DNA of 64,000 bases from Bryum argenteum (taxonomy: Eukaryota > Streptophyta > Bryopsida > Bryales > Bryaceae): positions 5,529,601-5,593,600 of the forward strand of contig CM073322.1 of assembly GCA_037043015.1 (NCBI GenBank). Reading direction: 5' to 3'. The position numbers and the translations under genes are program-made. Shown piece by piece: positions 1-9,680 of the stretch. The notes below the pieces were generated by a model. It was given only the letters and a program-made list of their open reading frames with translations, was not told the DNA's origin and did no database searches. Each line of letters begins with the position of its first letter. The stretch's first letter is position 1.

Positions 1-136
1 CTGTTGTATCTAATAGACTTTGTGTTCAAATTCTGTATTTTATACTTTACCCGGCAATAAAAAAATATTTTGTATATTTTTGCTTCAAGGATCTTCTCCT
101 ATCTATACTATAGTTGGTAAGAACAGCATAAAATTT

Positions 137-300
137 ATTGAATTAACCTTTTCATTAGATCATTAGTATCAACTATTATACTTTCACAAAATATTTGAAT
201 TAACCTTTTCATTAGATCATTAGTATCAACTATTGAACTTTCACAAATTATTTGAATTAACCTTTTTGTTAGATTATTAGTATCAACTATTGAACTTTCA
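137..300. repeat. 57-bp tandem repeat, three units
   Basis: Three near-identical units start close to 137, 194 and 251; each reads TTGAATTAACCTTTT, then a TTAGATCATTAGTATCAAC stretch and a CTTTCACAAA-like end. The third unit has a few substitutions and ends early. The array lies 0.75 kb before the OTU reading frame of the Helentron. Short tandem repeats near the 5' end are known in Helentron-related interspersed elements, so it may belong to that element, but no terminus was identified. Confidence 0.85.
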
Positions 301-1044
301 GAGTATGTGTAGTAGATATTTTTGGGGCGTTGGAGGGTAATTTTGGGTGTGTGTATGTGAATTTTTGGTATTCTTATGGGTCAAAAATGATTTTTATTTT
401 TCCATGTAAAAATACTAATGAAATCGAGGAGTGAATAATAGATTTCAAAATTCATTTACAGCAAATTTATAAGATTGTCAATTAACCCCTAAGAGCCCAA
501 TCAACCATTTTATGGTCGATCCCTAATTTTGCGGAGCTGTACGCCTGTATCCGAATAAAAAAAGTTTTTTTTGGAACTTTTTTTTTAACATCCTAAAAGT
601 TGGGTGAGTTAGAAACTGCATCCAATTTATAAAACCTCGTTTGGATTTATAGATTGTTCACAATAAGCTTTTAAACACAAACAAGGCAAGGTTTTTTTAT
701 TGTAAGAAAACTTACTATTTTGAGAAACTAATAAGGTTCCTCATATGTTACCGGTGGCCTCTCTCCATTTTATCATATAATAGGTGATTTTAGGCAATCA
801 TAACAATTTCCAACTACTAATAATAAAAAGTGTATTTTATATTGATTTTCATAGTTTTACTATTTTTAGTTAATTATGAAACAAATATGACCTATTTTAG
901 GAAATTTAAGACCTTAAGTATTAATTATTATTGAATTGAATTTCCACATATAATACCAAGTTTTCAAATTTCTGTTATATTCGACTATTCAGCTACTATT
1001 GAAGCGAGTCTTTAGTAGTTTTTGGTTTTACTCCGTTCGCGAAT
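301..1044. other. AT-rich region before the Helentron ORFs
   Basis: No coding frame is recognisable here. It holds A/T runs and one TTAACCCCTAAGAGCCC motif at 482 that resembles the ends of the TTAA-flanked elements elsewhere in the window, but no partner end was found. The stretch is probably the 5' untranslated or terminal part of the rolling-circle element. Confidence 0.4.
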
Positions 1045-1695
1045 ATGTTTATCATTGATCAAGAGCTTTCAAAATTTGGTTTAAGATGTGTGTACGAATT
1101 CAACTACTACCCCGGAGACTGTTTGTTTGATGCTATTGCTTATTTACTCAATTACAGGGAATCATCACTTCAAATCCGCCGAAATGTTGTTGCCCGTCTA
1201 CAAAATTGTTTGTTGATTGGAACACCGGAAGCTCTCTTGTGTAGGAGTCGTGAGTTACAGCCTTCATTTATGCACGATTTACATCAAGGTCGAGTAACTT
1301 CAGAAACCGATTACTTAAATAAAATGGCATTGTCTGCAAAGAATGGTGGCTTGTGGGGTGATTTTACAATTTTGTTTTGGGTCTCGCAGTACCTAAAATG
1401 CTGCATATTAGTATGGAATAAAAGAAATGGAAGGATAATGTCTAGACTTGGAGAAAATTTTTCTAACCAAACTTTGCAAATTGTATATGGGAATGACCAT
1501 TATGAACCTGTGATATCCTACAACTACGTGTTAAATGAACAAGTTAGTATCCGTGGTGACAAACCTATAGACGAATATAAGTCAAGTTCGTTAAAAAAAA
1601 GTACTTCACCATCAAAGTTTCTAAATGTAGGTGAAAAACGCAAAAGATTTAAATGGAATAATGATTCGAGATCTTGGGTTATTGTATCTAAATAA
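1045..1695 (+). CDS. OTU-like cysteine protease ORF of the Helentron
   Basis: A 216-residue frame. Around residues 23-36 it has PGDCLFDAIAYLL, the OTU catalytic-Cys signature (GDC followed by hydrophobics), and around residues 150-156 NDHYEPVI, the catalytic-His region (HYxxV). OTU domains cleave ubiquitin-like conjugates, and Helentrons and some other eukaryotic elements carry them; the role in transposition is unknown. The frame is open and starts with ATG, but the downstream genes are broken, so it is likely part of a dead copy. The C-terminal 50 residues are Lys/Arg/Ser-rich and unassigned. The OTU family call is firm; current expression is doubtful. Confidence 0.8.
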   Translation: MFIIDQELSKFGLRCVYEFNYYPGDCLFDAIAYLLNYRESSLQIRRNVVARLQNCLLIGTPEALLCRSRELQPSFMHDLHQGRVTSETDYLNKMALSAKNGGLWGDFTILFWVSQYLKCCILVWNKRNGRIMSRLGENFSNQTLQIVYGNDHYEPVISYNYVLNEQVSIRGDKPIDEYKSSSLKKSTSPSKFLNVGEKRKRFKWNNDSRSWVIVSK

Positions 1696-2083
1696 TCTAC
1701 ATTCGACATCTACGACTTTACAAATTGCAACCAAATTTGTGGAGCAATATCGAGATTTGAAGTTGGATGTTAAACAAGTACAAAATCATTTGGGATTTCT
1801 TTTGCGTAAAAGAAAGCTAATATTTAAAGAAAATACACAAAATTTAAAAATTGACAAGGGTTGTACAAATAACGTTGGTAATCTTTTGACTAGTTCGACC
1901 CATCGAAGCAACAATGAGGAAATCAGTAACATTACTCATTTGGAAATTAACAATGTAATACATGCAAAATATTTGATTGAATCGGATGACAATCAAGTCG
2001 AACATGTAAGTGTAGATGAATTTCAAGATAAGATTCGAGATTCAAATGAGAAAGACATGTTTAATCAAACAAATGGATGCTAA
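1631..2083 (+). pseudogene. Unassigned Helentron ORF after the OTU frame
   Basis: A 150-residue frame overlapping the end of the OTU frame in another phase. Its first third contains FVEQYRDLKLDVKQVQNHL, which looks like a short DNA-binding or helical segment; the rest is Asn/Asp-rich and not recognised. It may be the continuation of the OTU ORF after a frame slip, or simply an AT-rich open stretch. No start signal favours it as a separate gene. Confidence 0.3.
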
Positions 2084-2344
2084 AAAAGGTTTGTATGGAC
2101 GGAAGGAGTAGACATGTTTTTGAGTGAGTTACTTGAAATGCACTCGAAAATGCGCTCAAATGTAATAATGGAGCATCCGAAACAAAAATTTCCTTGGATG
2201 TCCGCTCTCACGTCAACAACTTGTTAATCACTTGAAGGTGTTAAAAAACGTTCAGATTCCACGCATGCATCCGTTAATGTAAGATGTGTTACACCCTTAA
2301 AGTCAAAATTTGATGATTTTGACGGCGACGATGAAAAACTTGTC

Positions 2345-2902
2345 TTGAAATATATTGTTGATGTCAAAGATACTCCAAAACATATGTGCTATTTTTGTGG
2401 AAAACTTTGGTTTTTTTCTCAAGTTTGCTATGCAACCAATGATATTATTGACTTACTTCCTACAAAGTATCAAACCCAAGCTCGTAGAGAACCAATTTTT
2501 ATCTGTAAAAAATGTCGAAGAATGTCTTCCATGGACAAAAAATGGGACATGTCTATGAGGGATCACATATTAACAACTCGTCCAAACATGGAATTTGTGA
2601 GATCATTAAACAATATTGAAGAACCGTTAGTGTCTCCACGTGTAGCTTTCTCTCCCATTTATCGATTGAAGGGGTATGGACAATATGGCATGCGGGGAAG
2701 TGTCGTAAATGTTCCTTCTAATTTGGATTTAGTTCAAGGCATGCTACCACGTCTCCCACATGATTCATCCACAATTGCCATTTATCTCAAAAGAAAGTTA
2801 GAATACAAATCTGTTTATTTGTCGGGTTTCGTGCGGCCGAATATTGTGATGAAAGCGCTTCTTGATCTTTGTGAAACCCCGTTATATAAGGAAGCGGCAT
2901 AA
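2345..2902 (+). pseudogene. Cys-rich / DUF6570-like part of the Helentron Rep protein
   Basis: A 185-residue frame. Residues about 14-60 carry two CxxC pairs (MCYFCG and ICKKC), probably a zinc-binding unit. Residues about 90-180 contain IEEPLVSPRVAFSPIYRL, a GYGQYGMRGSVVNVP segment and LPRLPHD, the pattern seen upstream of the Rep domain in Helitron-like proteins and catalogued as DUF6570. In an intact element this would be continuous with the Rep-helicase; here about 280 bases with stops separate them, which points to decay. The function of the domain is not known. Confidence 0.7.
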
Positions 2903-3181
2903 TCAGAAATCAAGATCGGAAAAAAGTTATGGAGAATGAAACAGATAATATCATTACATCAAACGAATCGTTTGAGGAGAATAAAAATGAATCAATTTCG
3001 ATTGATGGATTTGAAGAACTACGAATGATGTCGGCTCGGATACCTTAGTCCAAAATATTCTAGAACCGGAAAACATTGTTGATGATGATGAATCAATTGC
3101 AATTGCTTTCGAGCGAAAATTTTCGCCCTTGGGCTTGTTCCGAGATCCTTATTCGAGGAGTATAACTTTCCAACTTTATTT

Positions 3182-5548
3182 TTGGGTCACCAACGTCCCG
3201 ATTTCAATGCATCTTATCAGAAAATTGCTCAAGCAGAGCTAACAAGTGCCAATCGAAAATTTGCATATCATATACGTAATATATTTTTCAAGACAATCAA
3301 AATCTTGATTCATTTTGTTTTGTCTTCCGCTTGGATTCGTATACGAAAAACCGTGTTAAAGGGGCGAAGACCAACGGCAGCCCAAGTTGCAGATCCAAAG
3401 AACATCGAAAACATACTCAAATCAAACTTGGGATATAGAGAACTGAGTCAAATAAGAACATCCCCTGATTACTTAGATCGTTTGCGAAAGAATTTGTTTG
3501 CTATGATCAGACAACTAGGTCCGCCAACATTTTTTGTTACTTTTACGTCGGGAGTGACAAACTGGCCAGAACTTGTGACTACATTGAATGAACTCCGTAA
3601 GACTTATGGTGATGAAAATGAATTTGTGCAATCGAATGGAGTAGATTTAAAGATCCTAGAGCTTGTGAGGATGGATCCTATTACATGTGCTCGATATTAT
3701 GATAGACGGATGAGATTGTTCCGAAAACTTTTGAGAAAATGCAACTCATTGTTTGGTCGATGTCAAGATTATTTTTTTGTGACTGAGTTTCAAAGTGGAG
3801 GTTATCCTCATGATCACGGGTTGTTGTGGATTACAAATGCTCCTTCATATGGGAAACAATCTAATGAAGAAATTGAAGAATTCATAGACAAACACTTGAC
3901 AACGGATCGCTACATACTCGACGAGAGCCTACGTAGCTCTCAAATTCATCACCATAAGCAATCATGTCGAAAAAAAGGTAACGCGATTTGTCGTTTTCAT
4001 TTTCCCAAAGCTCCAATGACAAAAACAAGTATCTTGTTACCATTAGACAGTTGTGATGCGGGAATTCATAACAAAAATTCTGTGAGGATCTTTGAGTGTT
4101 TGGTGAAAATGAAACTCGGAGAAGAAATAACCCATACAGAGTTTTTGGAAAAATTGGAACTAAGTGAGGAGATGTACATAATGGCACTACGTAGTATATT
4201 GAAGAAACCTACGATGTTTTACGAAACGGAATGTTGTCGATATTCGCATGCGAATGTATTTGGAAGGTTGGTGGGTCCTTTGTGGCAAGCTAATACGATG
4301 CACAATTTGTTTTAGATCCATATGCGTCACGCGATTCATCGCACCTCATATTTGACAAAGGTTGATAAGTCTGTTACTGCAGAGATGAAAGCAACACTAG
4401 AAAAATGCAAGTATGAGAATAGTAGTGATCGTGAACGCGTTAGAAAAATGGGAAGCTCATTTTTAAATGCTCAGCAAATGCCTGCACAACTAGCTGTATT
4501 CCTGGCACTCTCGTTGCCTCTTTATCACACTACGCGTAGTTTTCAATTTATCAACACTTCTGAGGATAATATGAGAGCCGAGGTTTTACTTCCCTCAGCT
4601 GTATTGAAACAACTCCCTCCCGATTCAACGGATATATTCTGCAAGTCGTTGATTGACAAGTACATGTACAGACCTCTTGCTCTGGACGCTACTTGTTTAG
4701 CAGAGTTTGTAGCTGAATACCACCCTAATAGTTTCAAAAAACGTGTTGTACCACAAATTGTTAGATGGGTGAATTTTAATTTGCAACGAGATCCCGAAAA
4801 TCATTACAGGGAGCAACTTCTGTTATTTTCTCCTTTCCGTAAGTCGGAGGAATCTCTAAAAGACGGCCATTCCACTTGGCATGATGCATTTAATCAACAA
4901 CAATACACCATTCTGCCAATCCGTAAAAAATTTGTTTACAAATTCAATAATGAAAGCAAATACGGTGAAGAGTGGACAGCATTGCAAGAACGTGTTAATG
5001 AGTTCAGCAAAATGCATACGGAAAATTCATTTGCTGATGTTTCTTTCTCTGAAACTGTAGTGAAATTGGTTCCAAAGCGATTGGGGTCTCCGATACCCTC
5101 AAATACGGAAGGTGTTGAACCATATGATTTGTCACTCGAGAGAAATAAAAAGAATGATGAAAATGTACAAGGAAGTGTTCCTAGTTGTCCCGACAGATTT
5201 CTACCTAGTAGTGAATTTTCATCTCTGGTGCGGCAGCTGAATAAGGAACAACGCTTGATTTTTGATGATATCATGTATCGGAAGCAAAGGAATCCAGAAA
5301 AGGCTATTTTTATATTTTTGACCGGTGGAGCACGTACGGGAAAGACATTTACGCTCATTTGTATAATTCAGTATCTTCTACGATATTACAACCGTACCAA
5401 TGCTGCAGCAGATTCTCTAAAACAAAAGATTTTGAAGCTTGGTTACACTGGAAAGGCTGCTTTTAATATTGGAGGTTCAACCATTCACTCGCTTCCTCGG
5501 AATTCCTCTAAACAAAACCCTTCGAGGATCTTGGGGTTTAAGCGATGA
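3182..5548 (+). pseudogene. Helentron Rep (HUH) nuclease and start of the Pif1-like helicase
   Basis: Two frames in the same phase (3182-4315 and 4322-5548) are separated by one TAG at 4313. The first holds the Helitron-like N domain: FFVTFTSG near 3535, then the two-His motif GYPHDHGLLW near 3800-3825, and the Cys/His block CRFHFPKAPM. The second begins at the catalytic-tyrosine region (TSYLTK) and continues through YMYRPLALDATCLAEF to the helicase Walker A, LTGGARTGKTFTL, near 5318-5350. A short stretch typical of this family (FVLDPYA) lies just before TSYLTK but in another phase, so a frame slip sits in the tyrosine region near 4285-4345. The Walker A carries Arg where Gly is usual. The protein cannot be made intact. 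Confidence 0.85.
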
Positions 5549-6382
5549 GCGGCGCGACTTTTGCTAAAAGATATGACCAACTTCGATTGATCGTCATCGA
5601 TGAAATCTCTTTGGTTGGTTGTCGAATGTTTGCGATGGTTGATCGTAGGATGAGGGTTATTGTGCGAGCTCATAACTGTTTTATGGGTGGGCTTGATGTG
5701 ATTGTTACAGGTGACTTGTATCAAGCGCCCCCATACGTGATGGATGGATATTTAAATCCTTAAATGTTGGACTTGATGGTTTAGCTCCAAATTTTTGGAA
5801 GGAGAGGGTTGAATGCTACGAACTTGCTCAAGTTGAACGCCAGAAAGACCTACAATTTGTGAGCATCCTCAATCGCTTTCGAATCGCAACACAAACCGGA
5901 GGAGGACATTATGTATATCAATGCACTGTGTTATAGACGACCACCAAATGACATGAAGTTTCCGCATTTATTTTATACAAATATAAAAACGAATAATCAC
6001 AATAAATATGTGTTTGATAACACTCTTGGCGAAGTGTACAAATTTGTTGCGAAGGACGTACCTTCGGAGACATGTCCCCTTCATATAAGCTTTCAAACAT
6101 ACCTAGTCTTACAAAGTTTTGCATCTTTGAAATATCCCTTAAGAAGGATATGTTGGTAGAATTGTCTTGGCAAACCACGTCACGCATGATGGCCTTGTTA
6201 ATCTTTGATGGAATATTTAAAGAATTTACGACCATTCCAAACAACTTGGTCTGGATTGATTTTGGATCGCCTCACATTGGAGTTAAACTAGATTAAAATT
6301 TGCCGAGGAATATCGCCGGCATTCGAATATCAAAAACGAGTGGACTCCCATTACACAAAAGACAGCAGAAATTCAAATAGGT
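5545..6382 (+). pseudogene. Middle part of the Helentron helicase, frame-broken
   Basis: The frame at 5545-5763 has the Walker B IDEISLVG near 5590-5610 and TGDLYQAPP, the Pif1-family sensor region. The following 600 bases still encode recognisable helicase pieces in changing phases: VECYELAQVERQKDLQF near 5805-5850, FPHLFYTN near 5960, DMLVEL and IFDGIFKEFTTIP near 6150-6240. Each is a known conserved block between helicase motifs II and V of Helitron-like proteins. At least three indels or stops interrupt them. This is residue of one former polypeptide rather than separate genes. Confidence 0.75.
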
Positions 6383-7327
6383 ATGAACCCTCTTCATCTT
6401 GTAACACGGGTTCAATTTCCAATCCAACCCGCTACAGCCCGGACTATCCATCGTGCACAAGGTTTGAGCCTTGACCGATTGGCATTTGATCCAAAGGATG
6501 TGGTAAGACATGGATTAACTTATACTGCCTTGTCGAGGATTCGATCAAAGGATCACTTATATCTGCTGTCTCCAATATGTTCCAAGAACTTTCATGTTGA
6601 TAATTTGGTTGCTGATGAGATGTGTCGTTTGAGATCGGTTGCAAAATATAAAATAGCTCTTCCTTCACTTGAACATAGTAGGGGTGATGGAATTATTCTT
6701 CAGTCGTTAAACACTCGATCCCTCAAACTTCATTATAAGGATGTGTTTGCTGATCCAAATTTGATGGCATCCGACGTTCTTTGTTTAAATGAAACACGTG
6801 TTTCGTCTTTGCAATCACTACCAGAACTTTATGAGTTACTATTGAAAAGATTTAATGTCTTAACATGTTATGATGGCCATGGAACTGTTGTTATTTTTCA
6901 CAAAGATATGATATTAACAAATAGTAGCACATATGTGAACAAGGGTTCTGAATTTATTATGGTCCAATTCAATGCAAATACACCTCAAGCCATAAATGTT
7001 GTGGCAACCTACAAACCTCCAAAGATGCAACTCAATTACTATTTACTTAACATGGAGAATATATTTAAGCTTTTATCAGTAGGTTCTCCAACATTTGTTC
7101 TAGGAGATTTCAATGTTAATATGTTGATAGAAAATGTGCATTCAATGACTTTGAAAAACTTCATGACCGATCATAATCTCTCCCTTTCTTTTTTAGATAA
7201 TACAAGTGATTATCACTCACATATAGATCACATTTGGACAAATACACCATCATCCCAGTACGATTCAGGGACCCTAGAGGCATATTGGACCGACCACAAA
7301 CCAACTTATTTGCATCTAAAATTTTGA
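6383..7327 (+). pseudogene. Helicase C-terminus fused to an EEP-fold endonuclease domain
   Basis: A 314-residue frame that joins two domains without interruption. Residues about 10-75 hold the last helicase motifs: ATARTIHRAQGLSLDRLAF, then LTYTALSRIRSKDHLYLLSP (motif VI). From about residue 90 it is an endonuclease/exonuclease/phosphatase-fold domain: LNTRSLKLH near its start, CLNETR with the metal-binding Glu, VLGDFNVN near 7100-7120, IDHIWTN and WTDHKPTYL at the end, matching the GDFN and terminal (S/T)DH motifs of AP-endonuclease-like enzymes. This fusion is diagnostic of Helentrons and is the best preserved part of the element. Confidence 0.85.
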
Positions 7328-7722
7328 TGTTCTCTTCCAACTTATCATCTTATCTAATGTGTTAGTTGTTCATATGGTACACATAATTCAAGTATAAAAT
7401 TTTCCTATTGTAACTTTTATCTACATTACTCATCTTGTACTATTTTTTCCTTAAAAAATCTCACAATTCCAATTCATACATGAGAAATTTAGCTAAGTGA
7501 AATGTCTCAATACTTTATTTTGTGTCAAAAAGTTTAGACATAACAATTAACAGGGCCCTTTGTGTCTATCGACACCTTGTTTTATGCAATTTCAATGAAA
7601 ATCTGCAAGCTCCTCCTGCTCGTCCCGGCCGTGGTTTGACCTAATGTCTGCGCTACAGCAATCGCGAGGCTTGAAGAATGACTAGAGGAGTAGACGTTGC
7701 ACATTCGATTTGAGGAGCAGGG
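7328..7722. other. Gap between the Helentron and the next gene
   Basis: The left part is AT-rich and probably Helentron tail. A small hairpin, GTGTC-TATC-GACAC, sits at 7562-7575. Rolling-circle elements end near a subterminal hairpin, so this is a weak candidate for the 3' end. The GC content rises after about 7600, where the promoter and 5' UTR of the following gene probably lie. Confidence 0.35.
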
Positions 7723-8662
7723 ATGAAGTGGGGCGTGGCATGGCGAAACATCAAGCACTACGTGAAGCACGACTTGAAGGAGATTGCGTTTCCGTCTTCA
7801 CTGCCCAATCCTCCTCACATCAAGGCCAAACCGCCGCCCAGGAAACTCACATTCAAGGATTACATCTATGTATGGCCACTCCAATTAGGGTAGAGAGAAT
7901 AGGGATTTTAAGAATACCGCTTTGAGGAGAAGGGTTATGCAGTCGATGATTGTTGTTGTTGTTGATTCATTCTTTTTGCAGATACTTCGAACTGCGGTCA
8001 ACCTTCACGCGAAAAGCTTCACTAGAGAAGGACTGACGAAAGAGGATTGGAAGAAACTTGGTCTCGATGAGCCGGAGGATCCCGAAGTGACAGACAAGAA
8101 GCAACCAGCTGAGCCGTCTTCCATTGAGGAACTTGGTGAGCCTAAAACCCTCGGCCGCAATTCATCAGTTAGTATTTGCCCGCCTTCATCAATTGGAGCC
8201 ATGTATCGTCGCATCCAATTTCATAAACCTCTCATTTGTGGAAAATTGCCTGTATTAATGGTACCATCTACTGAACACTCTTATAAATGCTAGGGGAATC
8301 CATTCATGATCACATCAGCTTCTCTCACCAGTAATTTCGAATCCACGGTATATTACAGAAACTGCAGGTAGCTAGTGATGGAATTATTTCATACATGATT
8401 GGTGTTGTTTCTGAGAGAGGCTAGTTGGATTTGTTCGACAGCATTGGCAGCAAGAGCAGGCGCAGAGCATATAAAACCTGCCCTGCAACGGATCTACATG
8501 ACTCGTGCTAGTGCGTACCGAGATGCGCTCAAGAGTTTCGTGGACGGCTATCAGGAGGGCGTCGCTGAAGTGATGTCCAAGAAAGCTGACCCAGAACCCA
8601 AGCAAGCACCAGATGGGCCTCCTGTTACTAAAGAGTCCGGAAAGGAGAAGATGCCCTTGTAG
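7723..8662 (+). CDS. Conserved-looking protein of unknown function, 173 aa, three exons
   Basis: Exons read as 7723-7869, 7982-8135 and 8442-8662; phases agree and every junction has GT/AG. The N-terminus begins MKWGVAWRNIKHYVKHDL and continues with FPSSLPNPPHIKAK, a basic Pro-rich stretch. The middle is charged (residues about 70-100). The last exon carries ALAARAGAEHIKPALQRIY followed by MTRASAYRDALKSF and DGYQEGV, a strongly helical block that has the look of a conserved plant-specific family. The tail after residue 148 is Pro/Lys-rich and low complexity. There is no signal peptide or membrane segment. I do not recognise a characterised homologue and give no function. The gene model is well supported by frame continuity. 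Confidence 0.75.
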
Positions 8663-9680
8663 AACATCTCGTGTTGCACAGCTTTCTGGTATTGTTGGTT
8701 CTCTACAGTACCAATGAGGCGGACCAGTGATTTGACAAAACTATGTATAGTGGCTGTTCTATGTACAAAATTTCACGTCCCTTAATTCTGAACTATTTGT
8801 GTACTTGGAGTAGCACATTTCTCTCCATGCCTACTGTGTGTTCTTTGTGGCCCCTTGTGGTGGTGATCACATTGTTGCGCAGAGTACACTTGAACATCGT
8901 GATTGCGCTTTACGTCTTTTCTTAAGAATATGGTTTCACATCGGTCTGCATTCTATCCATCTGAATTAGTGGTTGTCTAAGATTCTGAATGCACGCAGAT
9001 TATTTTTACGAGGCTGCGATCTTTGCGCAACGAATTACTTCGTTCGTTCTAGAGCATTTGCGGATGCTCTCCTCATGCCTTCCAATGTGCAGAAGGTTTA
9101 AAGGTAAATGGTTTTTCAGACAAGAACAATAGTAGAGAGCTAGTAGAAGAGTGCAAGAAATTAGAACATTTAGTACGGCCTATTCTTGAGCTCTTAGTGA
9201 TATCTGGCACTTTGCATGTACAACGGAATAACAAGCGATAGATCACATCATTAAACCTTCTACATTCTGTAGAGTATGCAATATGGAATTAAATCGTTTG
9301 GATTGACCACGCAACTAGAATGGAATGTATCATGCAATATGCTGTTGCATGTTATAGAAAAGTGGGATCCCGAAGATTCGTGCGCGTGTCAGAAAGAGTC
9401 TGAACTATCGAGTGCATTTTACCACTTGAGAACATGGACCTCATTCTTGCTTCTTATTCATAGTAAGTAGCCACAGCGGTCTCTCTGCCCCTAGAAACCT
9501 AATTTGTTCGAAAAACCTGTTCTATCAATTTGATCGAAAAGCCTCAGTGAACCCGTTCACGAATTTCTGTGAAATCATCCATCCGGAGTATGGAGTGGTA
9601 GAAGTCATATAATACAAATCTACAAGAACCGAAAAGCTCTAACACGGATTCTGCAACAGTGCAAGCTGAGCTGAATCAGC
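8663..9680. other. Region between convergent genes
   Basis: This lies between the stop of the 173-residue protein gene (+) and the stop of the Ctf4-like gene (-), so both 3' UTRs should fall here. No coding frame, repeat or RNA gene was seen. Confidence 0.5.

Larger units (their letters stand above)
1045..7327 (+). mobile_element. Helentron-type rolling-circle transposon, decayed
   Basis: The coordinates cover the coding core; the true ends were not found. In order on the + strand: an OTU cysteine-protease-like ORF, a Cys-rich plus DUF6570-like ORF, a Rep nuclease with an HUH-type motif (PHDHG), a Pif1-like helicase (Walker A GGARTGKT, Walker B IDEIS, late motif TIHRAQG), and an endonuclease/exonuclease/phosphatase-fold domain directly after the helicase. 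Rep-helicase followed by such an endonuclease, with an OTU ORF, is the arrangement described for Helentrons rather than for canonical plant Helitrons, which carry RPA-like ORFs. Several frame slips and stops show it is no longer autonomous. Confidence 0.85.

Noticed and set aside
137..300. A CRISPR-like array because of regular repeats
   Set aside because: The units are contiguous without unique spacers and the DNA is eukaryotic; this is a minisatellite.
482..500. A TTAACCCCTAAGAGCCC motif as a sixth TTAA-flanked element
   Set aside because: No GGGGTTAA partner was seen in the following kilobase.
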